Notes: a model not told the origin generated them from the letters alone. DNA of 64,000 bases from Jannaschia formosa (GCF_003340555.1 NZ_QPLJ01000002.1:62001-126000), one strand, 5' to 3'. Shown: positions 46,128-55,978, counted from the first letter of the stretch. Numbers and translations are program-made.

Positions 46128-46745
46128 ATGACCGAGAGACGCCGCCTCATGGTGAGATATCTGGACAGCTTGGACGATCTCGCCCCGGCAGGGTACACCG
46201 TCGGCCTGCATATCCGCTTCGCCTCGCCGCTTTTCTTCCGCAGCACCTATCCGCAGGACTGGCAGGACATCTACGCCGCCAACTCCTATTCGCTGCGCGA
46301 TCCGCTCGTCTTCTGGGGCATCAGCAAGACCGGCCGGATCCGCTGGAGCGAGATCACCCTGCCGGATCCGTTCGGCGTCATGCAGAAGGCCGCCCGGCAC
46401 GGGCTGACCTTCGGCGCGGTCATAGCCTCCGGCAACATCACCTCGCGCTCGATACTCGGTGTCGCCCGTTCGGATCGGGAGTTCACGGATGCCGAGATCG
46501 ACGTCATCGCCGGGATCGCCGGGGGCCTGCACGAGGTCTCGGATCCGCCGCCACGGGATCTGGCACCGGAGCTGATCGAGGCGCTGCGCGCCTCGCGCGA
46601 TGGCGAGGATGCGGCGATCGTCGCGACGCGCCTCGGAATTTCGAAGGGAGCGCTGCGCGCGCGCCTTTCGTCCGCCCGGGATCACCTGGGCGCAAGGACC
46701 ACGGCCGAGGCGCTCAGAATGGCGAGAGAATACAGGCTGTTCTAG
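46128..46745 (+). CDS. luxR: LuxR-family quorum-sensing regulator with a divergent HTH
   Basis: A 205-residue regulator. The N-terminal autoinducer-binding domain has the conserved Trp and Tyr in DWQDIYAANSY, Asp-Pro in RDPLV and a Trp in GRIRWSE, the ring of residues that holds acyl-homoserine lactones. The C-terminal region (ALRASRDGEDAAIVATRLG, then ISKGALRARLSSARDHLGA) keeps the helix-turn-helix spacing but lacks the usual LTxRE motif, so DNA recognition may be unusual. The ATG at 46149 (MVRYLDS) is an alternative start. luxI follows by 71 bases. It is a receptor for the signal made by its neighbour, by inference. Confidence 0.82.
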   Translation: MTERRRLMVRYLDSLDDLAPAGYTVGLHIRFASPLFFRSTYPQDWQDIYAANSYSLRDPLVFWGISKTGRIRWSEITLPDPFGVMQKAARHGLTFGAVIASGNITSRSILGVARSDREFTDAEIDVIAGIAGGLHEVSDPPPRDLAPELIEALRASRDGEDAAIVATRLGISKGALRARLSSARDHLGARTTAEALRMAREYRLF

Positions 46746-46816
46746 CCAATCCCCACATTGCGAGAGTCTCGGTCCCCTGGTGTCCCCGACAACCCGGCAG
46801 AGAGAGAGTTTGCCCA

Positions 46817-47404
46817 ATGCAAGTCACGACCCTTTCCTTCGCGAACCTTCACGATCATGGCCCGCTGTTCACCGACCTTCTCCGCGCGCGCCATCGCACC
46901 TTCATCGAGCAGGCGAAGTGGGACCTGCCCCATGCGGACGGCATGGAGTTCGACCAGTACGACACCCCCGCCTCGCGCTGGGTCGCGGTCCACGATTACG
47001 GCCGCATCCTCGCCGGGGTCCGCCTGACGCCCACGACCCATCGCTGCGGCATCTATTCCTACATGATCCGGGACGCGCAGCTGGGCCTGCTGGACACGAT
47101 CCCGTCGGACCTCCTCTACGGCGAGGCGCCGGTGGCGGAGCATGTCTGGGAATCGAGCCGCGTCTTCGTCTGCAACGACGTGCCGGCGAACATCCGGATG
47201 CGCGTGCAGATGCAGCTCATCGGCGAGATGGTCCGCGCAGCGCGCCAGCTCGGCGCGGTCTCGGTGCTGGGGCTGATCCCCGCAACCTCGCCGCGCCTCG
47301 CCCGGCGCGTCGGGCTCGACTGCGTCGCCGCGGGTCCCGTGCTCGATATCGGCGGGTCGGAAAGCGTCTGCGTCAACATCTCCATGGCGACGAAGATGCA
47401 CTGA
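46817..47404 (+). CDS. luxI: Acyl-homoserine-lactone synthase, LuxI family
   Basis: A 195-residue autoinducer synthase. Conserved catalytic-face residues are visible: R25 and F29 in RHRTF, W35, D46 and D49 in EFDQYD, and R69 in AGVRLTPT, followed by the acyl-chain half beginning HVWESSRVFV. It makes an acyl-homoserine lactone from S-adenosylmethionine and an acyl carrier; chain length cannot be predicted. No clear lux box is seen in the 71 bases upstream, so it may be expressed with luxR. Confidence 0.93.
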   Translation: MQVTTLSFANLHDHGPLFTDLLRARHRTFIEQAKWDLPHADGMEFDQYDTPASRWVAVHDYGRILAGVRLTPTTHRCGIYSYMIRDAQLGLLDTIPSDLLYGEAPVAEHVWESSRVFVCNDVPANIRMRVQMQLIGEMVRAARQLGAVSVLGLIPATSPRLARRVGLDCVAAGPVLDIGGSESVCVNISMATKMH

Positions 47405-47482
47405 CGACCAGAGGGCGCGCGGCTCCGGAGGGCCGCGCGCCCGTGCCTTTCCTGACGGCCGGGGCGCCACTATATCTGGTGT

Positions 47483-48808
47483 ATGACCGATCTCTTCTCC
47501 ACCAGCGCCTCCGAGCCGACCGCGCCGTCCTCCGGGACGGCGCCCGCCGGTCCGCTCGCCGACCGGCTCCGTCCCGCGACGCTGGGCGAGGTCGTGGGGC
47601 AGGGGCATCTGCTGGGGCCAGACGGGTCGCTGACGGCGATGCTCGCGGGTGCCCTGCCATCGCTGATCCTCTGGGGCCCGCCCGGCGTCGGCAAGACGAC
47701 GATCGCGCGGCTTCTCGCCGATCATGTCGGCCTGCATTTCGTCCAGATCAGCGCGATCTTCACCGGGGTTGCGGACCTTCGGAAGGTGTTCGAGACGGCG
47801 CGCAACCGCCGCGCGAACGGGCGCGGGACGCTGCTTTTCGTCGACGAGATCCACCGCTTCAACAAGGCGCAGCAGGATGGCTTCCTGCCGCATATGGAGG
47901 ACGGCACGATCACGCTGGTTGGCGCCACGACCGAGAACCCCTCCTTCGAACTGAACGCTGCTCTCATGTCGCGGTCGCAGGTCCTCGTCCTGCACCGCCT
48001 CACCCTGCGCGACATGGAGCTGCTGACCCAGCGCGCCGAGAAGGAGCTTCGCGCAAAGCTGCCCCTGAACGGCCCCGCCCGCGAAGCCCTGCAGGAGATG
48101 GCCGACGGCGACGGGCGCGCGCTGCTCAACCTGATCGAGCAGGTCGCGGGCTGGGGCGCCACCGGCCCGATCGACGTCGAGACGCTGTCGAAGCGCCTGC
48201 AGAGGCGCGCCGCGCAATACGACAAGAGCGGGGACGGGCATTACAACCTGATCTCCGCGCTGCACAAGTCGGTGCGCGGCAGCGACCCGGACGCCGCGCT
48301 CTATTGGCTCGCCCGGATGCTGAAGGGGGGCGAGGACCCGCGCTTCCTCGCCCGCCGCATCACCCGGATGGCGGTCGAGGATATCGGTCTGGCCGACCCG
48401 CAGGCGCAGGGGCTCTGCCTCCAGGCGTGGGAAACCTACGAGCGTCTCGGCTCGCCCGAGGGCGAACTGGCGCTGGCGAATGCGGTCGTCTATCTCGCGC
48501 TCGCGCCGAAGTCGAACGCAGGCTACGCCGCCTACAAGGCCGCCATGAAGGGCGCCGAGCAGACCGGATCGGAGCCGCCGCCGAAGCACATCCTGAACGC
48601 GCCGACGCAGATGATGAAGGACCAGGGCTATGGCAGCGGCTATGCCTACGACCACGACCAGGCCGACGGCTTCTCGGGGCAGAACTACTTCCCTGACGGA
48701 ATGAAGCGCCCGGTCTACTACGTCCCCGTCGAGCGCGGCTTCGAGCGGGAGCTCGGCCGCCGGCTCGACTGGTTCGTGGAGCAGCGGGCCAAGCGGGCCA
48801 AAACTTGA
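47483..48808 (+). CDS. rarA: Replication-associated recombination protein A (RarA/MgsA)
   Basis: A 441-residue AAA+ ATPase of the clamp-loader family. Walker A GPPGVGKTT, Walker B LLFVDEIHRF and sensor VGATTENPSFE are characteristic of RarA, which acts at stalled replication forks. The C-terminal tetramerisation domain ends with YYVPVERGFERELGRRLDW. It is followed after 32 bases by crcB. Confidence 0.95.
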   Translation: MTDLFSTSASEPTAPSSGTAPAGPLADRLRPATLGEVVGQGHLLGPDGSLTAMLAGALPSLILWGPPGVGKTTIARLLADHVGLHFVQISAIFTGVADLRKVFETARNRRANGRGTLLFVDEIHRFNKAQQDGFLPHMEDGTITLVGATTENPSFELNAALMSRSQVLVLHRLTLRDMELLTQRAEKELRAKLPLNGPAREALQEMADGDGRALLNLIEQVAGWGATGPIDVETLSKRLQRRAAQYDKSGDGHYNLISALHKSVRGSDPDAALYWLARMLKGGEDPRFLARRITRMAVEDIGLADPQAQGLCLQAWETYERLGSPEGELALANAVVYLALAPKSNAGYAAYKAAMKGAEQTGSEPPPKHILNAPTQMMKDQGYGSGYAYDHDQADGFSGQNYFPDGMKRPVYYVPVERGFERELGRRLDWFVEQRAKRAKT

Positions 48809-48840
48809 CACCGCCTTCCGGCGGGGGGAGACGGCGCGCC

Positions 48841-49203
48841 ATGACACCCATGATCTCGGTCGCCCTTGGCGGCGCCCTCGGAGCCTCGCTCCGCCACCTG
48901 ATCGCTTCGGCGCTGGCCCGCGACGGCTTTCCGGTCGCGATCCTCGCCTGCAACGTGCTGGGCTCCTTCGCGATGGGCCTGCTGGCCGTCGCGCTCGTCC
49001 GGCACGGCCTGCCGCAGTGGCAGCCCTTCCTTCTGACCGGCGTGCTGGGCGGGTTCACGACTTTCTCGGCCTTCTCGCTGGAGACGCTGACCCTGGTCGA
49101 ACGCGGCGCGTTGGCGCAGGCGGGGCTCTACGTCGCGGCCTCGGTCGGGCTGTCGGTGATGGCGCTGGCCGTCGGCCTCTGGCTCGGGAGGAGCTTCGCA
49201 TGA
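48841..49203 (+). CDS. crcB: Fluoride channel CrcB/Fluc
   Basis: A 120-residue, four-span membrane protein. GGALGASLRH, NVLGSFAMG and GGFTTFSAFS (with the pore phenylalanines and the central sodium-site threonines) identify the fluoride exporter family. Only 32 bases separate it from rarA, too few for a fluoride riboswitch. It overlaps the next gene by four bases. Confidence 0.95.
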   Translation: MTPMISVALGGALGASLRHLIASALARDGFPVAILACNVLGSFAMGLLAVALVRHGLPQWQPFLLTGVLGGFTTFSAFSLETLTLVERGALAQAGLYVAASVGLSVMALAVGLWLGRSFA

Positions 49204-50240
49204 GCGGCGTGCAGATCGTGACCGTGGGCGCGGGCGAGGGCGAGCAGCGGCTGGACCGCTGGCTCAAGCGCAAGTTCCCCCAGCTCAGCCAGGGCCAGAT
49301 CGAGAAGATGGCCCGCAAGGGCGAGATTCGGCTCGACGGCGGCCGGGTGAAGGCGAACACCCGCGTGGACGAAGGCCAGCAGGTCCGCATCCCCCCGATC
49401 CCCGAAGAACGCGGCCCCGCCGCGCCGAAGCGGGAGAAGACGCCCCGGGCGGATGCGGAGATGATCCGCGCCTGCGTGATCTACCGCGACGACCATATTC
49501 TCGCGCTCAACAAGCCGCCGGGGCTGGCGTCGCAGGGGGGCAGCGGCCAGACACGGCATGTCGACGGCATGGGCGACGCGCTGCGCTTCGACGCCGACGA
49601 GCAGCCGCGCCTTGTCCACCGGCTGGACCGCGACACCTCGGGCGTGATGCTGATGGCGCGCAACCGGCTGACCGCGGCGAAGCTTTCAGAAGCGTTCCAG
49701 GACCGGGACACGCGCAAGATCTACTGGGCCGCCATCGCCGGCGTGCCCAAGCTGAGGCGCGGGACGATCCGCTTCGGTCTGGTCAAGGCCGGTGGCGGCG
49801 GCGATGGGGGCGAGAAGATGCGCGCCATCCATCCCGATGAGGTGCCTCAGGTCAGCGGCGCGAAGAACGCGACCTCGGACTATGCGGTGCTCGACAGCCT
49901 CGGCACCCGGGCGGCCTGGGCCGCGCTGGTCCCCGTCACCGGGCGCACCCACCAGCTGCGCGCCCATATGGCCGAGATCGGGCATCCGATCGTCGGCGAC
50001 GGCAAGTATGGCGGCTCGGGGCAGGAGAACATGGGCGACGGCTGGGGCGCGCAGCTGGGCGGAGAGGTCAGCCGCAAGCTGCACCTTCACGCGCGGTCGC
50101 TGACGCTGACGCATCCGATCACCGGCGCGCGGCTGCACCTGACGGCGCCGCTGCCGGACCACATGCAGGCGACCTGGGACATGATGGGCTGGCGCGCCGG
50201 AGACGTGCCGGTCGATCCCTTCGAGGACGAGGATGTCTGA
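49200..50240 (+). CDS. rluC: RluC/RluA-family 23S rRNA pseudouridine synthase
   Basis: A 346-residue enzyme: an N-terminal S4 RNA-binding domain (about residues 15-80, RLDRWLKRKFPQLS) and a RluA catalytic domain with the HRLDRDTSG motif that carries the catalytic aspartate. Family resemblance suggests 23S rRNA modification; which position is uncertain. In related genomes a HAD phosphatase gene often stands between this gene and ATP12, but here only 75 bases do. Confidence 0.92.
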   Translation: MSGVQIVTVGAGEGEQRLDRWLKRKFPQLSQGQIEKMARKGEIRLDGGRVKANTRVDEGQQVRIPPIPEERGPAAPKREKTPRADAEMIRACVIYRDDHILALNKPPGLASQGGSGQTRHVDGMGDALRFDADEQPRLVHRLDRDTSGVMLMARNRLTAAKLSEAFQDRDTRKIYWAAIAGVPKLRRGTIRFGLVKAGGGGDGGEKMRAIHPDEVPQVSGAKNATSDYAVLDSLGTRAAWAALVPVTGRTHQLRAHMAEIGHPIVGDGKYGGSGQENMGDGWGAQLGGEVSRKLHLHARSLTLTHPITGARLHLTAPLPDHMQATWDMMGWRAGDVPVDPFEDEDV

Positions 50241-50315
50241 CGCGCGCTGCGCCCTTGGCCGGGCAGATGCGGAAGCCGGGCTCCCCGGGGCCGATGGACT
50301 GCTGGAGAGATTTGC

Positions 50316-51029
50316 ATGACGGAATGGAAGGCCCGCCGGTTCTGGACGGCGGCGGAGGTGGTCGAGGTCCCCGAAGGGTTCGCGGTCGAGCTCGACGGGC
50401 GGCCCGTCCGCTCGCCGCTCAAGACGCTGGTCGCCGCGCCCAGCCGCGCGCTGGCGCAGGGCGTGGCGAAGGAATGGGACGCGCAGGGCCAGGTCATCGA
50501 CCCGCTGTCGATGCCGCTGACCCGGGCGGTGAATGCCGCGCTCGACAAGGTCATGCCGCAACGCGAGGAGGTCGCCGCCCATCTGTCGGAATACGGCGAG
50601 AGCGACCTGCTCTGCTACCGCGCCGCCGGGCCGGATGTCCTGGTCGAGCGGGAGCAGGCGGCCTGGGACCCGCTGCTCGACTGGCTCGACGCCGAGCACG
50701 GCGCCCGGCTGGCGACGACCCAGGGCGTGATTCCCGTGCCGCAGCCCGCCAACGCGGTCGCCGCGCTGCAGGCCCGCGTCGGGGCGATGACCGCATGGGA
50801 GCTGACCGCGCTGAGCGAGTTCGTGACCCTGTCCGGCAGCCTGGTGCTGGGCCTCGCCGTGATGGAGGACCGCATTGCCCCCGAGGCGGCCTGGGACGTC
50901 TCGCGCATCGACGAGGCCTGGCAGATAGAGCAGTGGGGCGAGGACGAGGACGAGGCCGAGCGCATCGCCGTCAAGCGCGCCGCCTTCCTGCAGGCCCGGA
51001 CCTATCTGGACCTTCTGCGGGCCGGTTGA
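50316..51029 (+). CDS. ATP12 family F1-ATPase assembly chaperone
   Basis: A 237-residue ATP12 homologue: ARRFWTAAEVVEVPEGFAVELDGRPVRSP at the start (shown in short), EWDAQGQVIDPLSMPLTR, and SEYGESDLLCYRA in the middle. In mitochondria Atp12 binds the alpha subunit of F1 before assembly; the bacterial form is typical of alphaproteobacteria and probably does the same. It lies far from any ATP synthase gene in this window. Confidence 0.9.
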   Translation: MTEWKARRFWTAAEVVEVPEGFAVELDGRPVRSPLKTLVAAPSRALAQGVAKEWDAQGQVIDPLSMPLTRAVNAALDKVMPQREEVAAHLSEYGESDLLCYRAAGPDVLVEREQAAWDPLLDWLDAEHGARLATTQGVIPVPQPANAVAALQARVGAMTAWELTALSEFVTLSGSLVLGLAVMEDRIAPEAAWDVSRIDEAWQIEQWGEDEDEAERIAVKRAAFLQARTYLDLLRAG

Positions 51030-51049
51030 CCGCCGCCCCGCCGCCGGAA

Positions 51050-51076
51050 CGGGCAGGCCGCCCGGAAGCCTGCCCG
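51050..51076 (+). other. Hairpin in the gap before aapJ
   Basis: Perfect nine-base arms CGGGCAGGC/GCCTGCCCG around a nine-base loop; no T run follows. It may end the ATP12 transcript. The rest of the 227-base gap carries a direct repeat GTCTGCCCA (51087 and 51131) and a TTGACC at 51115 without a clear -10 partner. Confidence 0.5.
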
Positions 51077-51256
51077 CGCCGGTTGCGTCTGCCCAGTTTT
51101 CCGGCATCTCCCCTTGACCTTCTCCGGCGGGTCTGCCCACTTTCAAAGGCAGTGAGGGGGGTGAACATCCTCACGAAGAACCGACCGTGATCGCGAATGC
51201 GGGGCGGCGTCGCGCGGGCTCCGCTTCGCGCGGAACATCAGGAAGAGGTTAACTCA

Positions 51257-52276
51257 ATGAACAAATCCGTACTTCTCGGCACGCTGGCCTTTGCCGGTCT
51301 GGCCGCCGCCGGCGCTTCCGCCGCGACGCTGGACGACGTCAAGGCCCGCGGCACGCTGAACTGCGGCGTCACCACCGGCGTGCCCGGCTTCGCCGAGCCG
51401 GATGCGAACGGCGTCTGGCAGGGCTTCGACGTGGCCGTGTGCCGGGCCGTCGCGGCCGCCGTCCTGGGCGACCCGGAGGCCGTGACCTTCGTGCCGACCA
51501 CCGGCAAGACCCGCTTCACCGCGCTCGCCTCGGGCGAGATCGACATGCTGGCCCGGAACACGACCTGGACCTTCTCGCGCGACACCGACCTGAAGTTCGA
51601 CTTCACCGGCGTGAACTACTACGACGGCCAGGGCTTCATGGTCCCCGCCGCGCTGGGCGTGTCCTCGGCGACCGAGCTCGACGGCGCGACCGTCTGCATC
51701 CAGACCGGCACCACGACCGAGCTGAACCTCGCGGACTACTTCCGCGTCAACAACATGTCCTACGAGCCGGTGCCGATCGAGACCGGCGCCGAGGCGGTGC
51801 AGCAGTATCTCGCCGGCGCCTGCGACGTCTACACCACCGACCGCTCCGCGCTCGCCGCGCAGCGTGCGGGCTTCGAGACCCCCTCCGACCACGTGATCCT
51901 GCCGGAAGTCGTCTCGAAGGAGCCGCTTGGCCCGCTCGTGCGTCATGGCGACAGCGAATGGGCGGATATCGTCCGCTGGACGCTGAACGCGCTGATCGCG
52001 GCCGAGGAGTACGGCGTGACCCAGGCGAATGTCGAGGAACTCGGCTCCGCCCCCGGCGACAACCCGGAGATCAACCGGATGCTCGGCACCGAGGGTGAGC
52101 TGGGCGCGATGGTCGGCCTCGAGGCGGGCGCGTTCAAGAACGCCATCGCCGCCGTCGGCAACTACGGCGAGGTGTTCGACCAGAACATCGGCGAGTCGAC
52201 CGCGATCGGCCTCGCCCGCGGGCTCAACGCCCAATACACCGACGGTGGCCTGATCTACTCGCCGCCGTTCCGGTAA
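51257..52276 (+). CDS. aapJ: General L-amino acid ABC transporter, substrate-binding protein
   Basis: A 339-residue periplasmic binding protein; signal peptide MNKSVLLGTLAFAGLAAAGASA. The AapJ signature LNCGVTTGVPGFAEPD and GFDVAVCRAVAAA are clear, with a closing MLARNTTWTFSRD. It captures a broad range of L-amino acids for AapQMP. A strong hairpin after it suggests it is made in excess of the membrane parts. Confidence 0.93.
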   Translation: MNKSVLLGTLAFAGLAAAGASAATLDDVKARGTLNCGVTTGVPGFAEPDANGVWQGFDVAVCRAVAAAVLGDPEAVTFVPTTGKTRFTALASGEIDMLARNTTWTFSRDTDLKFDFTGVNYYDGQGFMVPAALGVSSATELDGATVCIQTGTTTELNLADYFRVNNMSYEPVPIETGAEAVQQYLAGACDVYTTDRSALAAQRAGFETPSDHVILPEVVSKEPLGPLVRHGDSEWADIVRWTLNALIAAEEYGVTQANVEELGSAPGDNPEINRMLGTEGELGAMVGLEAGAFKNAIAAVGNYGEVFDQNIGESTAIGLARGLNAQYTDGGLIYSPPFR

Positions 52277-52288
52277 GACACAAGGAGG

Positions 52289-52319
52289 AGGGCGCGGGCC
52301 GCAAGGCTCGCGCCCTTCT
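52289..52319 (+). terminator. Partial terminator between aapJ and aapQ
   Basis: Eleven-base arms (52289-52299 with 52304-52314, one G-T pair), a GCAA loop and TTCTTCC. Such hairpins in transport operons stabilise the binding-protein mRNA and limit read-through into the permease genes. Confidence 0.72.
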
Positions 52320-52432
52320 TCCACCAACGATACGAATCATAATCCCATGGGTGGGAGCCGGGGTATCCTCCCCGGGGGCGACAGACGGCAAAGCCGCGGC
52401 GCCTGGGGACCCAGGGGACACGGGGAAAGCAC

Positions 52433-53662
52433 ATGACGACAGCAGCCGATCCGCCGAGGGCGGAGGGATTTCGTATCGGGCAGCTCATCAACGACACCCG
52501 ATACCGCTCCTACACGTTCCAGTTCATCGCGCTGGTCGCGCTGATCTTCGGGTTCAGCTGGCTCGCCTACAACGCGTCCCAGAACGAGCAGTTGCAGGCC
52601 AACGGCTTCAGCTACGACTTCCTGTTCGCGCCCGCGGGCTACGACATCAACCAGCAGCCCATCCCCTATACGTCGCAGGACACCCATCTGCGCGCGACGG
52701 TCATCGGCGCGATCAACACGATCATCGTCGCCGTGCTGGCCTGCGTCACCGCCACGATCTTCGGCGTCATCGCGGGCGTGCTGCGCCTGTCGAACAACTG
52801 GATCATCTCGAAGCTGATGGCGATCTACGTGGAGATGTTCCGCAACATCCCCGTGCTGATCTGGATCATAATCATCTTCACGGTCGCGGCGAACACCTTC
52901 CCGCCGATCTCGGAGTTCCGGCTCCCTAACGACGGCTCCGACCCGGACCGCGCGCTGCTCTTCGGCATGTTCGCGGCCACCAACCAGGGCGTCTTCGTCC
53001 CGCGCCTCGTCTTCGAGGACCTGGGCTGGGTTGTCGCGCTGACCTTCCTCGCCTCCATCGCGGGCGTCTTCGCCTGGCGGGCCCATGCGCGCAACAAGCT
53101 CTACTCCGAGGGCAAGATCGTCCCGGTGTTGTGGCCGGCGCTCGCCATCCTGCTCGTGCCGACGATCGTGGTCTACTTCGTGCTCGGGATGCCGATCACG
53201 GTCGAGAACCCCGCGATGGGGCGGTTCCGCTTCGAGGGCGGCTTCCTGCTGCGCCCGTCGCTGATCGCTTTGTGGTTCGCGCTGTCGATCTACACCGGGG
53301 CCTTCATCGCCGAGAACGTGCGCGCGGGCATCCTGGCGATCTCGCGCGGCCAGACGGAGGCGGCGGCCGCGCTGGGCCTGCGCCCGGGACGGATCATGTC
53401 GCTTGTGGTCCTGCCGCAGGCGCTGCGGGTCATCATCCCGCCGCTGATCTCGCAATACCTCAACATCACCAAGAACACGTCGCTGGCCATCGCCGTGGGC
53501 TACATGGACCTGACCGGCACGCTGGGCGGCATCACGCTGAACCAGACGGGGCGGGCGCTGGAATGCATCCTGCTGCTGATGCTGTTCTACCTGACCTTCA
53601 GCCTCGCGATCTCGGCGGTGATGAACGTCTACAACAACTCCGTCAAACTGAAGGAGCGGTGA
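52433..53662 (+). CDS. aapQ: General L-amino acid ABC transporter permease AapQ
   Basis: A 409-residue inner-membrane protein with eight or so hydrophobic spans. IYTGAFIAENVRAGILAI and GQTEAAAALGL mark the permease signature of the polar amino-acid family; a large inserted periplasmic segment distinguishes AapQ from ordinary amino-acid permeases. It pairs with AapM, encoded three bases downstream. Confidence 0.93.
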   Translation: MTTAADPPRAEGFRIGQLINDTRYRSYTFQFIALVALIFGFSWLAYNASQNEQLQANGFSYDFLFAPAGYDINQQPIPYTSQDTHLRATVIGAINTIIVAVLACVTATIFGVIAGVLRLSNNWIISKLMAIYVEMFRNIPVLIWIIIIFTVAANTFPPISEFRLPNDGSDPDRALLFGMFAATNQGVFVPRLVFEDLGWVVALTFLASIAGVFAWRAHARNKLYSEGKIVPVLWPALAILLVPTIVVYFVLGMPITVENPAMGRFRFEGGFLLRPSLIALWFALSIYTGAFIAENVRAGILAISRGQTEAAAALGLRPGRIMSLVVLPQALRVIIPPLISQYLNITKNTSLAIAVGYMDLTGTLGGITLNQTGRALECILLLMLFYLTFSLAISAVMNVYNNSVKLKER

Positions 53663-53665
53663 GCC

Positions 53666-54964
53666 ATGTCTGACGCGCACGCGCACTCCGTCGCCTTCGT
53701 CCGGCGGAGCGAGATCCCCCCGGCTCCGCCGCCCACGGCCGAGACCGGCGCCTTCAAATGGGTCAGGGAGAACCTGTTCTCCGGCCCGTTCAACACGATC
53801 ATGACCATCCTCGGCATCCTGGTGGTCTGGTACCTTCTGTCGGGCCTCATCCCCTGGATCGCCAACGGCACCTGGGAAGGCGACGACATCCGCGACTGTC
53901 GGGAGATCCTTCAGGGCTCGGGCGGAGGCTGCTTCGCGGTCATCGCGGACCGCTGGCCACAGCTGCTGTTCGGGTTCCAGTATCCCGACTACCTGCGCTG
54001 GCGCCCGACCCTGGCCTTCCTGCTGCTGTTCGTCGCCGTGCCCCCGGCGCTGTTCGTGATGTTCCTGCCGCGCTGGACGCTGATCGCAACGGCGATCTAC
54101 CCCTTCGTCGCCTACTGGCTGATCTGGGGCGGCACCCTCCTCGCGCCGCTGATGACCGCGCTGGCGCTGATCGGCGGCTATCTCGTCTTCAAGCAGGTCG
54201 AGAAGCGCGGCTTCGTCCAGGGGCTGGCCGCGGGCATCGTCACGGCGGTCGTGATCCTCTGGATCGGCGGCTTCGTCAGCGACGCAGGCTCCGGGGTGCT
54301 GAGGCTGGAGCCGGTCGAGAGCCGGGCCATGGGGGGCTTCATGCTCAACCTGATCCTCGGCACGGTCTGCGTCTCGCTGTCGATCCCGCTGGGCATCATG
54401 CTGGCGCTGGGCCGCCAGTCGAAGCTGCCGATCGTCAAGGGCTTCTGCGTCGTGTTCATCGAGTTCGTCCGCGGCGTCCCGCTGATCACGCTGCTGTTCG
54501 TGGCGAACGTGGTGCTGGCCTACTTCCTGCCGCCGGACGTGAATTTCGACCTGATCATCCGGGTGATCATCATGATCACGATGTTCTCGGCCGCCTATAT
54601 CGCCGAGGTCATCCGGGGCGGTCTGGCGGCCCTGCCGAAGGGCCAGTACGAGGCGGCCGACAGCCTGGGGCTCGACTATCCGCAGGCGATGCGGCTGATC
54701 ATCCTGCCGCAGGCGCTGAAGATCTCCATCCCGGGCATCGTCAACGTCGCGGTGGGCCTGTTCAAGGACACGACGCTGGTCTCGGTCATCTCGATGTTCG
54801 ACCTGGTCGGCATGATCCGCGGACCGATCCTCAGCTCGACCGACTGGGTCGGCGTCTACTGGGAGCTCTGGGCTGCGGCCTGCATCCTGTTCTTCACCGT
54901 CTGCTACGGCATCTCGCAATATTCGCAATGGCTGGAACGCCAGTTGCGGACCGATCATCGCTAA
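53666..54964 (+). CDS. aapM: General L-amino acid ABC transporter permease AapM
   Basis: A 432-residue inner-membrane permease. [21 protein letters not shown], quoted here to its first twenty residues or so, and [16 protein letters not shown] mark the coupling region that contacts AapP. Its length and inserted N-terminal spans match AapM. Confidence 0.93.
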   Translation: MSDAHAHSVAFVRRSEIPPAPPPTAETGAFKWVRENLFSGPFNTIMTILGILVVWYLLSGLIPWIANGTWEGDDIRDCREILQGSGGGCFAVIADRWPQLLFGFQYPDYLRWRPTLAFLLLFVAVPPALFVMFLPRWTLIATAIYPFVAYWLIWGGTLLAPLMTALALIGGYLVFKQVEKRGFVQGLAAGIVTAVVILWIGGFVSDAGSGVLRLEPVESRAMGGFMLNLILGTVCVSLSIPLGIMLALGRQSKLPIVKGFCVVFIEFVRGVPLITLLFVANVVLAYFLPPDVNFDLIIRVIIMITMFSAAYIAEVIRGGLAALPKGQYEAADSLGLDYPQAMRLIILPQALKISIPGIVNVAVGLFKDTTLVSVISMFDLVGMIRGPILSSTDWVGVYWELWAAACILFFTVCYGISQYSQWLERQLRTDHR

Positions 54965-54974
54965 GGAGGTCAAC

Positions 54975-55763
54975 ATGGCTGCTCTGGACACCAATCCGAA
55001 CGAACCGACCGCGATGACGGTGAGCGACGAAGTCGCCATCGAGATCAAGGGGATGAACAAGTGGTTCGGTCAGTTCCACGTGCTGCGGGACATCGACCTG
55101 ACCGTGTTCCGCGGCGAGCGGATCGTGATCTGCGGGCCTTCGGGCTCGGGCAAGTCGACGCTGATCCGCTGCATCAACGCCCTGGAAGAACACCAGCAGG
55201 GGACGATCGTCGTGGACGGGACGCCGCTCTCGTCGGACCTGAAGAACATCGACAAGATCCGGTCCGAGGTCGGGATGTGCTTTCAGCACTTCAACCTCTT
55301 CCCGCATCTGACGATCCTCGAGAACTGCACGCTGGCCCCGATCTGGGTGCGCAAGACGCCCAAGCGGGAAGCCGAGGAAACGGCTATGTATTTCCTCGAG
55401 AAGGTGAAGATCCCGGACCAGGCCCACAAGTATCCCGGCCAGCTTTCGGGCGGGCAGCAGCAGCGGGTCGCCATCGCGCGCTCGCTCTGCATGCGGCCCC
55501 GGATCATGCTCTTCGACGAGCCGACTTCGGCGCTCGATCCGGAGATGATCAAGGAGGTGCTGGACACGATGATCCAGCTTGCCGAGGAGGGGATGACGAT
55601 GCTCTGCGTGACCCACGAGATGGGCTTCGCGCGGCAGGTTGCGAACCGGGTGATCTTCATGGATGCCGGTCAGATCGTCGAGCAGAACGAGCCCGAGGGC
55701 TTCTTCCTCAATCCGCAGAACGAGCGCACCAAGCTGTTCCTGAGCCAGATCCTCGGGCACTGA
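54975..55763 (+). CDS. aapP: General L-amino acid ABC transporter ATP-binding protein
   Basis: A 262-residue ABC ATPase: Walker [10 protein letters not shown], signature [15 protein letters not shown], Walker [16 protein letters not shown] and H-loop VTHEMGFA. An AAGGAGG lies upstream. It completes the aapJQMP operon and powers uptake. Confidence 0.96.
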   Translation: MAALDTNPNEPTAMTVSDEVAIEIKGMNKWFGQFHVLRDIDLTVFRGERIVICGPSGSGKSTLIRCINALEEHQQGTIVVDGTPLSSDLKNIDKIRSEVGMCFQHFNLFPHLTILENCTLAPIWVRKTPKREAEETAMYFLEKVKIPDQAHKYPGQLSGGQQQRVAIARSLCMRPRIMLFDEPTSALDPEMIKEVLDTMIQLAEEGMTMLCVTHEMGFARQVANRVIFMDAGQIVEQNEPEGFFLNPQNERTKLFLSQILGH

Positions 55764-55801
55764 CCCACGGGTGATCCACGGGTGATCCGGGTCATACCTG
55801 A

Positions 55802-55835
55802 AAAACGCGCGATGCCTCCGGGTGTCGCGCGTTTT
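55802..55835 (+). terminator. Bidirectional terminator after aapP
   Basis: AAAACGCGCGA (55802-55812) and TCGCGCGTTTT (55825-55835) are perfect inverted arms around a 12-base loop; A and T tracts on both sides allow termination from either strand. Just before it, GGGTGATCC is repeated (around 55769 and 55780). Confidence 0.82.
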
Positions 55836-55978
55836 GGTTCGGGGATGCAGCGTGGTTCGTTCAGCAGGGCGGTCCGGCCCGAGCGGGCCGCAGGCGGGTC
55901 ACGCCACCCGCAGCGCCGACGTCATCGGCTGGCCCGACGGGGCGGTCCCCGTTCCCGGGGGGCGGACGCGCCGGCGAC

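Noticed and set aside
46746-46816. lux box between luxR and luxI
   Set aside because: No 18-20 base inverted repeat of lux-box type is visible in the 71-base gap.
48809-48840. Fluoride riboswitch before crcB
   Set aside because: Only 32 bases lie between rarA and crcB, too short for the roughly 50-base aptamer plus expression platform.
52337-55060. Minus-strand open frame of 907 codons opposite aapQ and aapM
   Set aside because: Low-complexity Asp/Gln/Arg composition with no domain; the plus strand encodes clear permeases.
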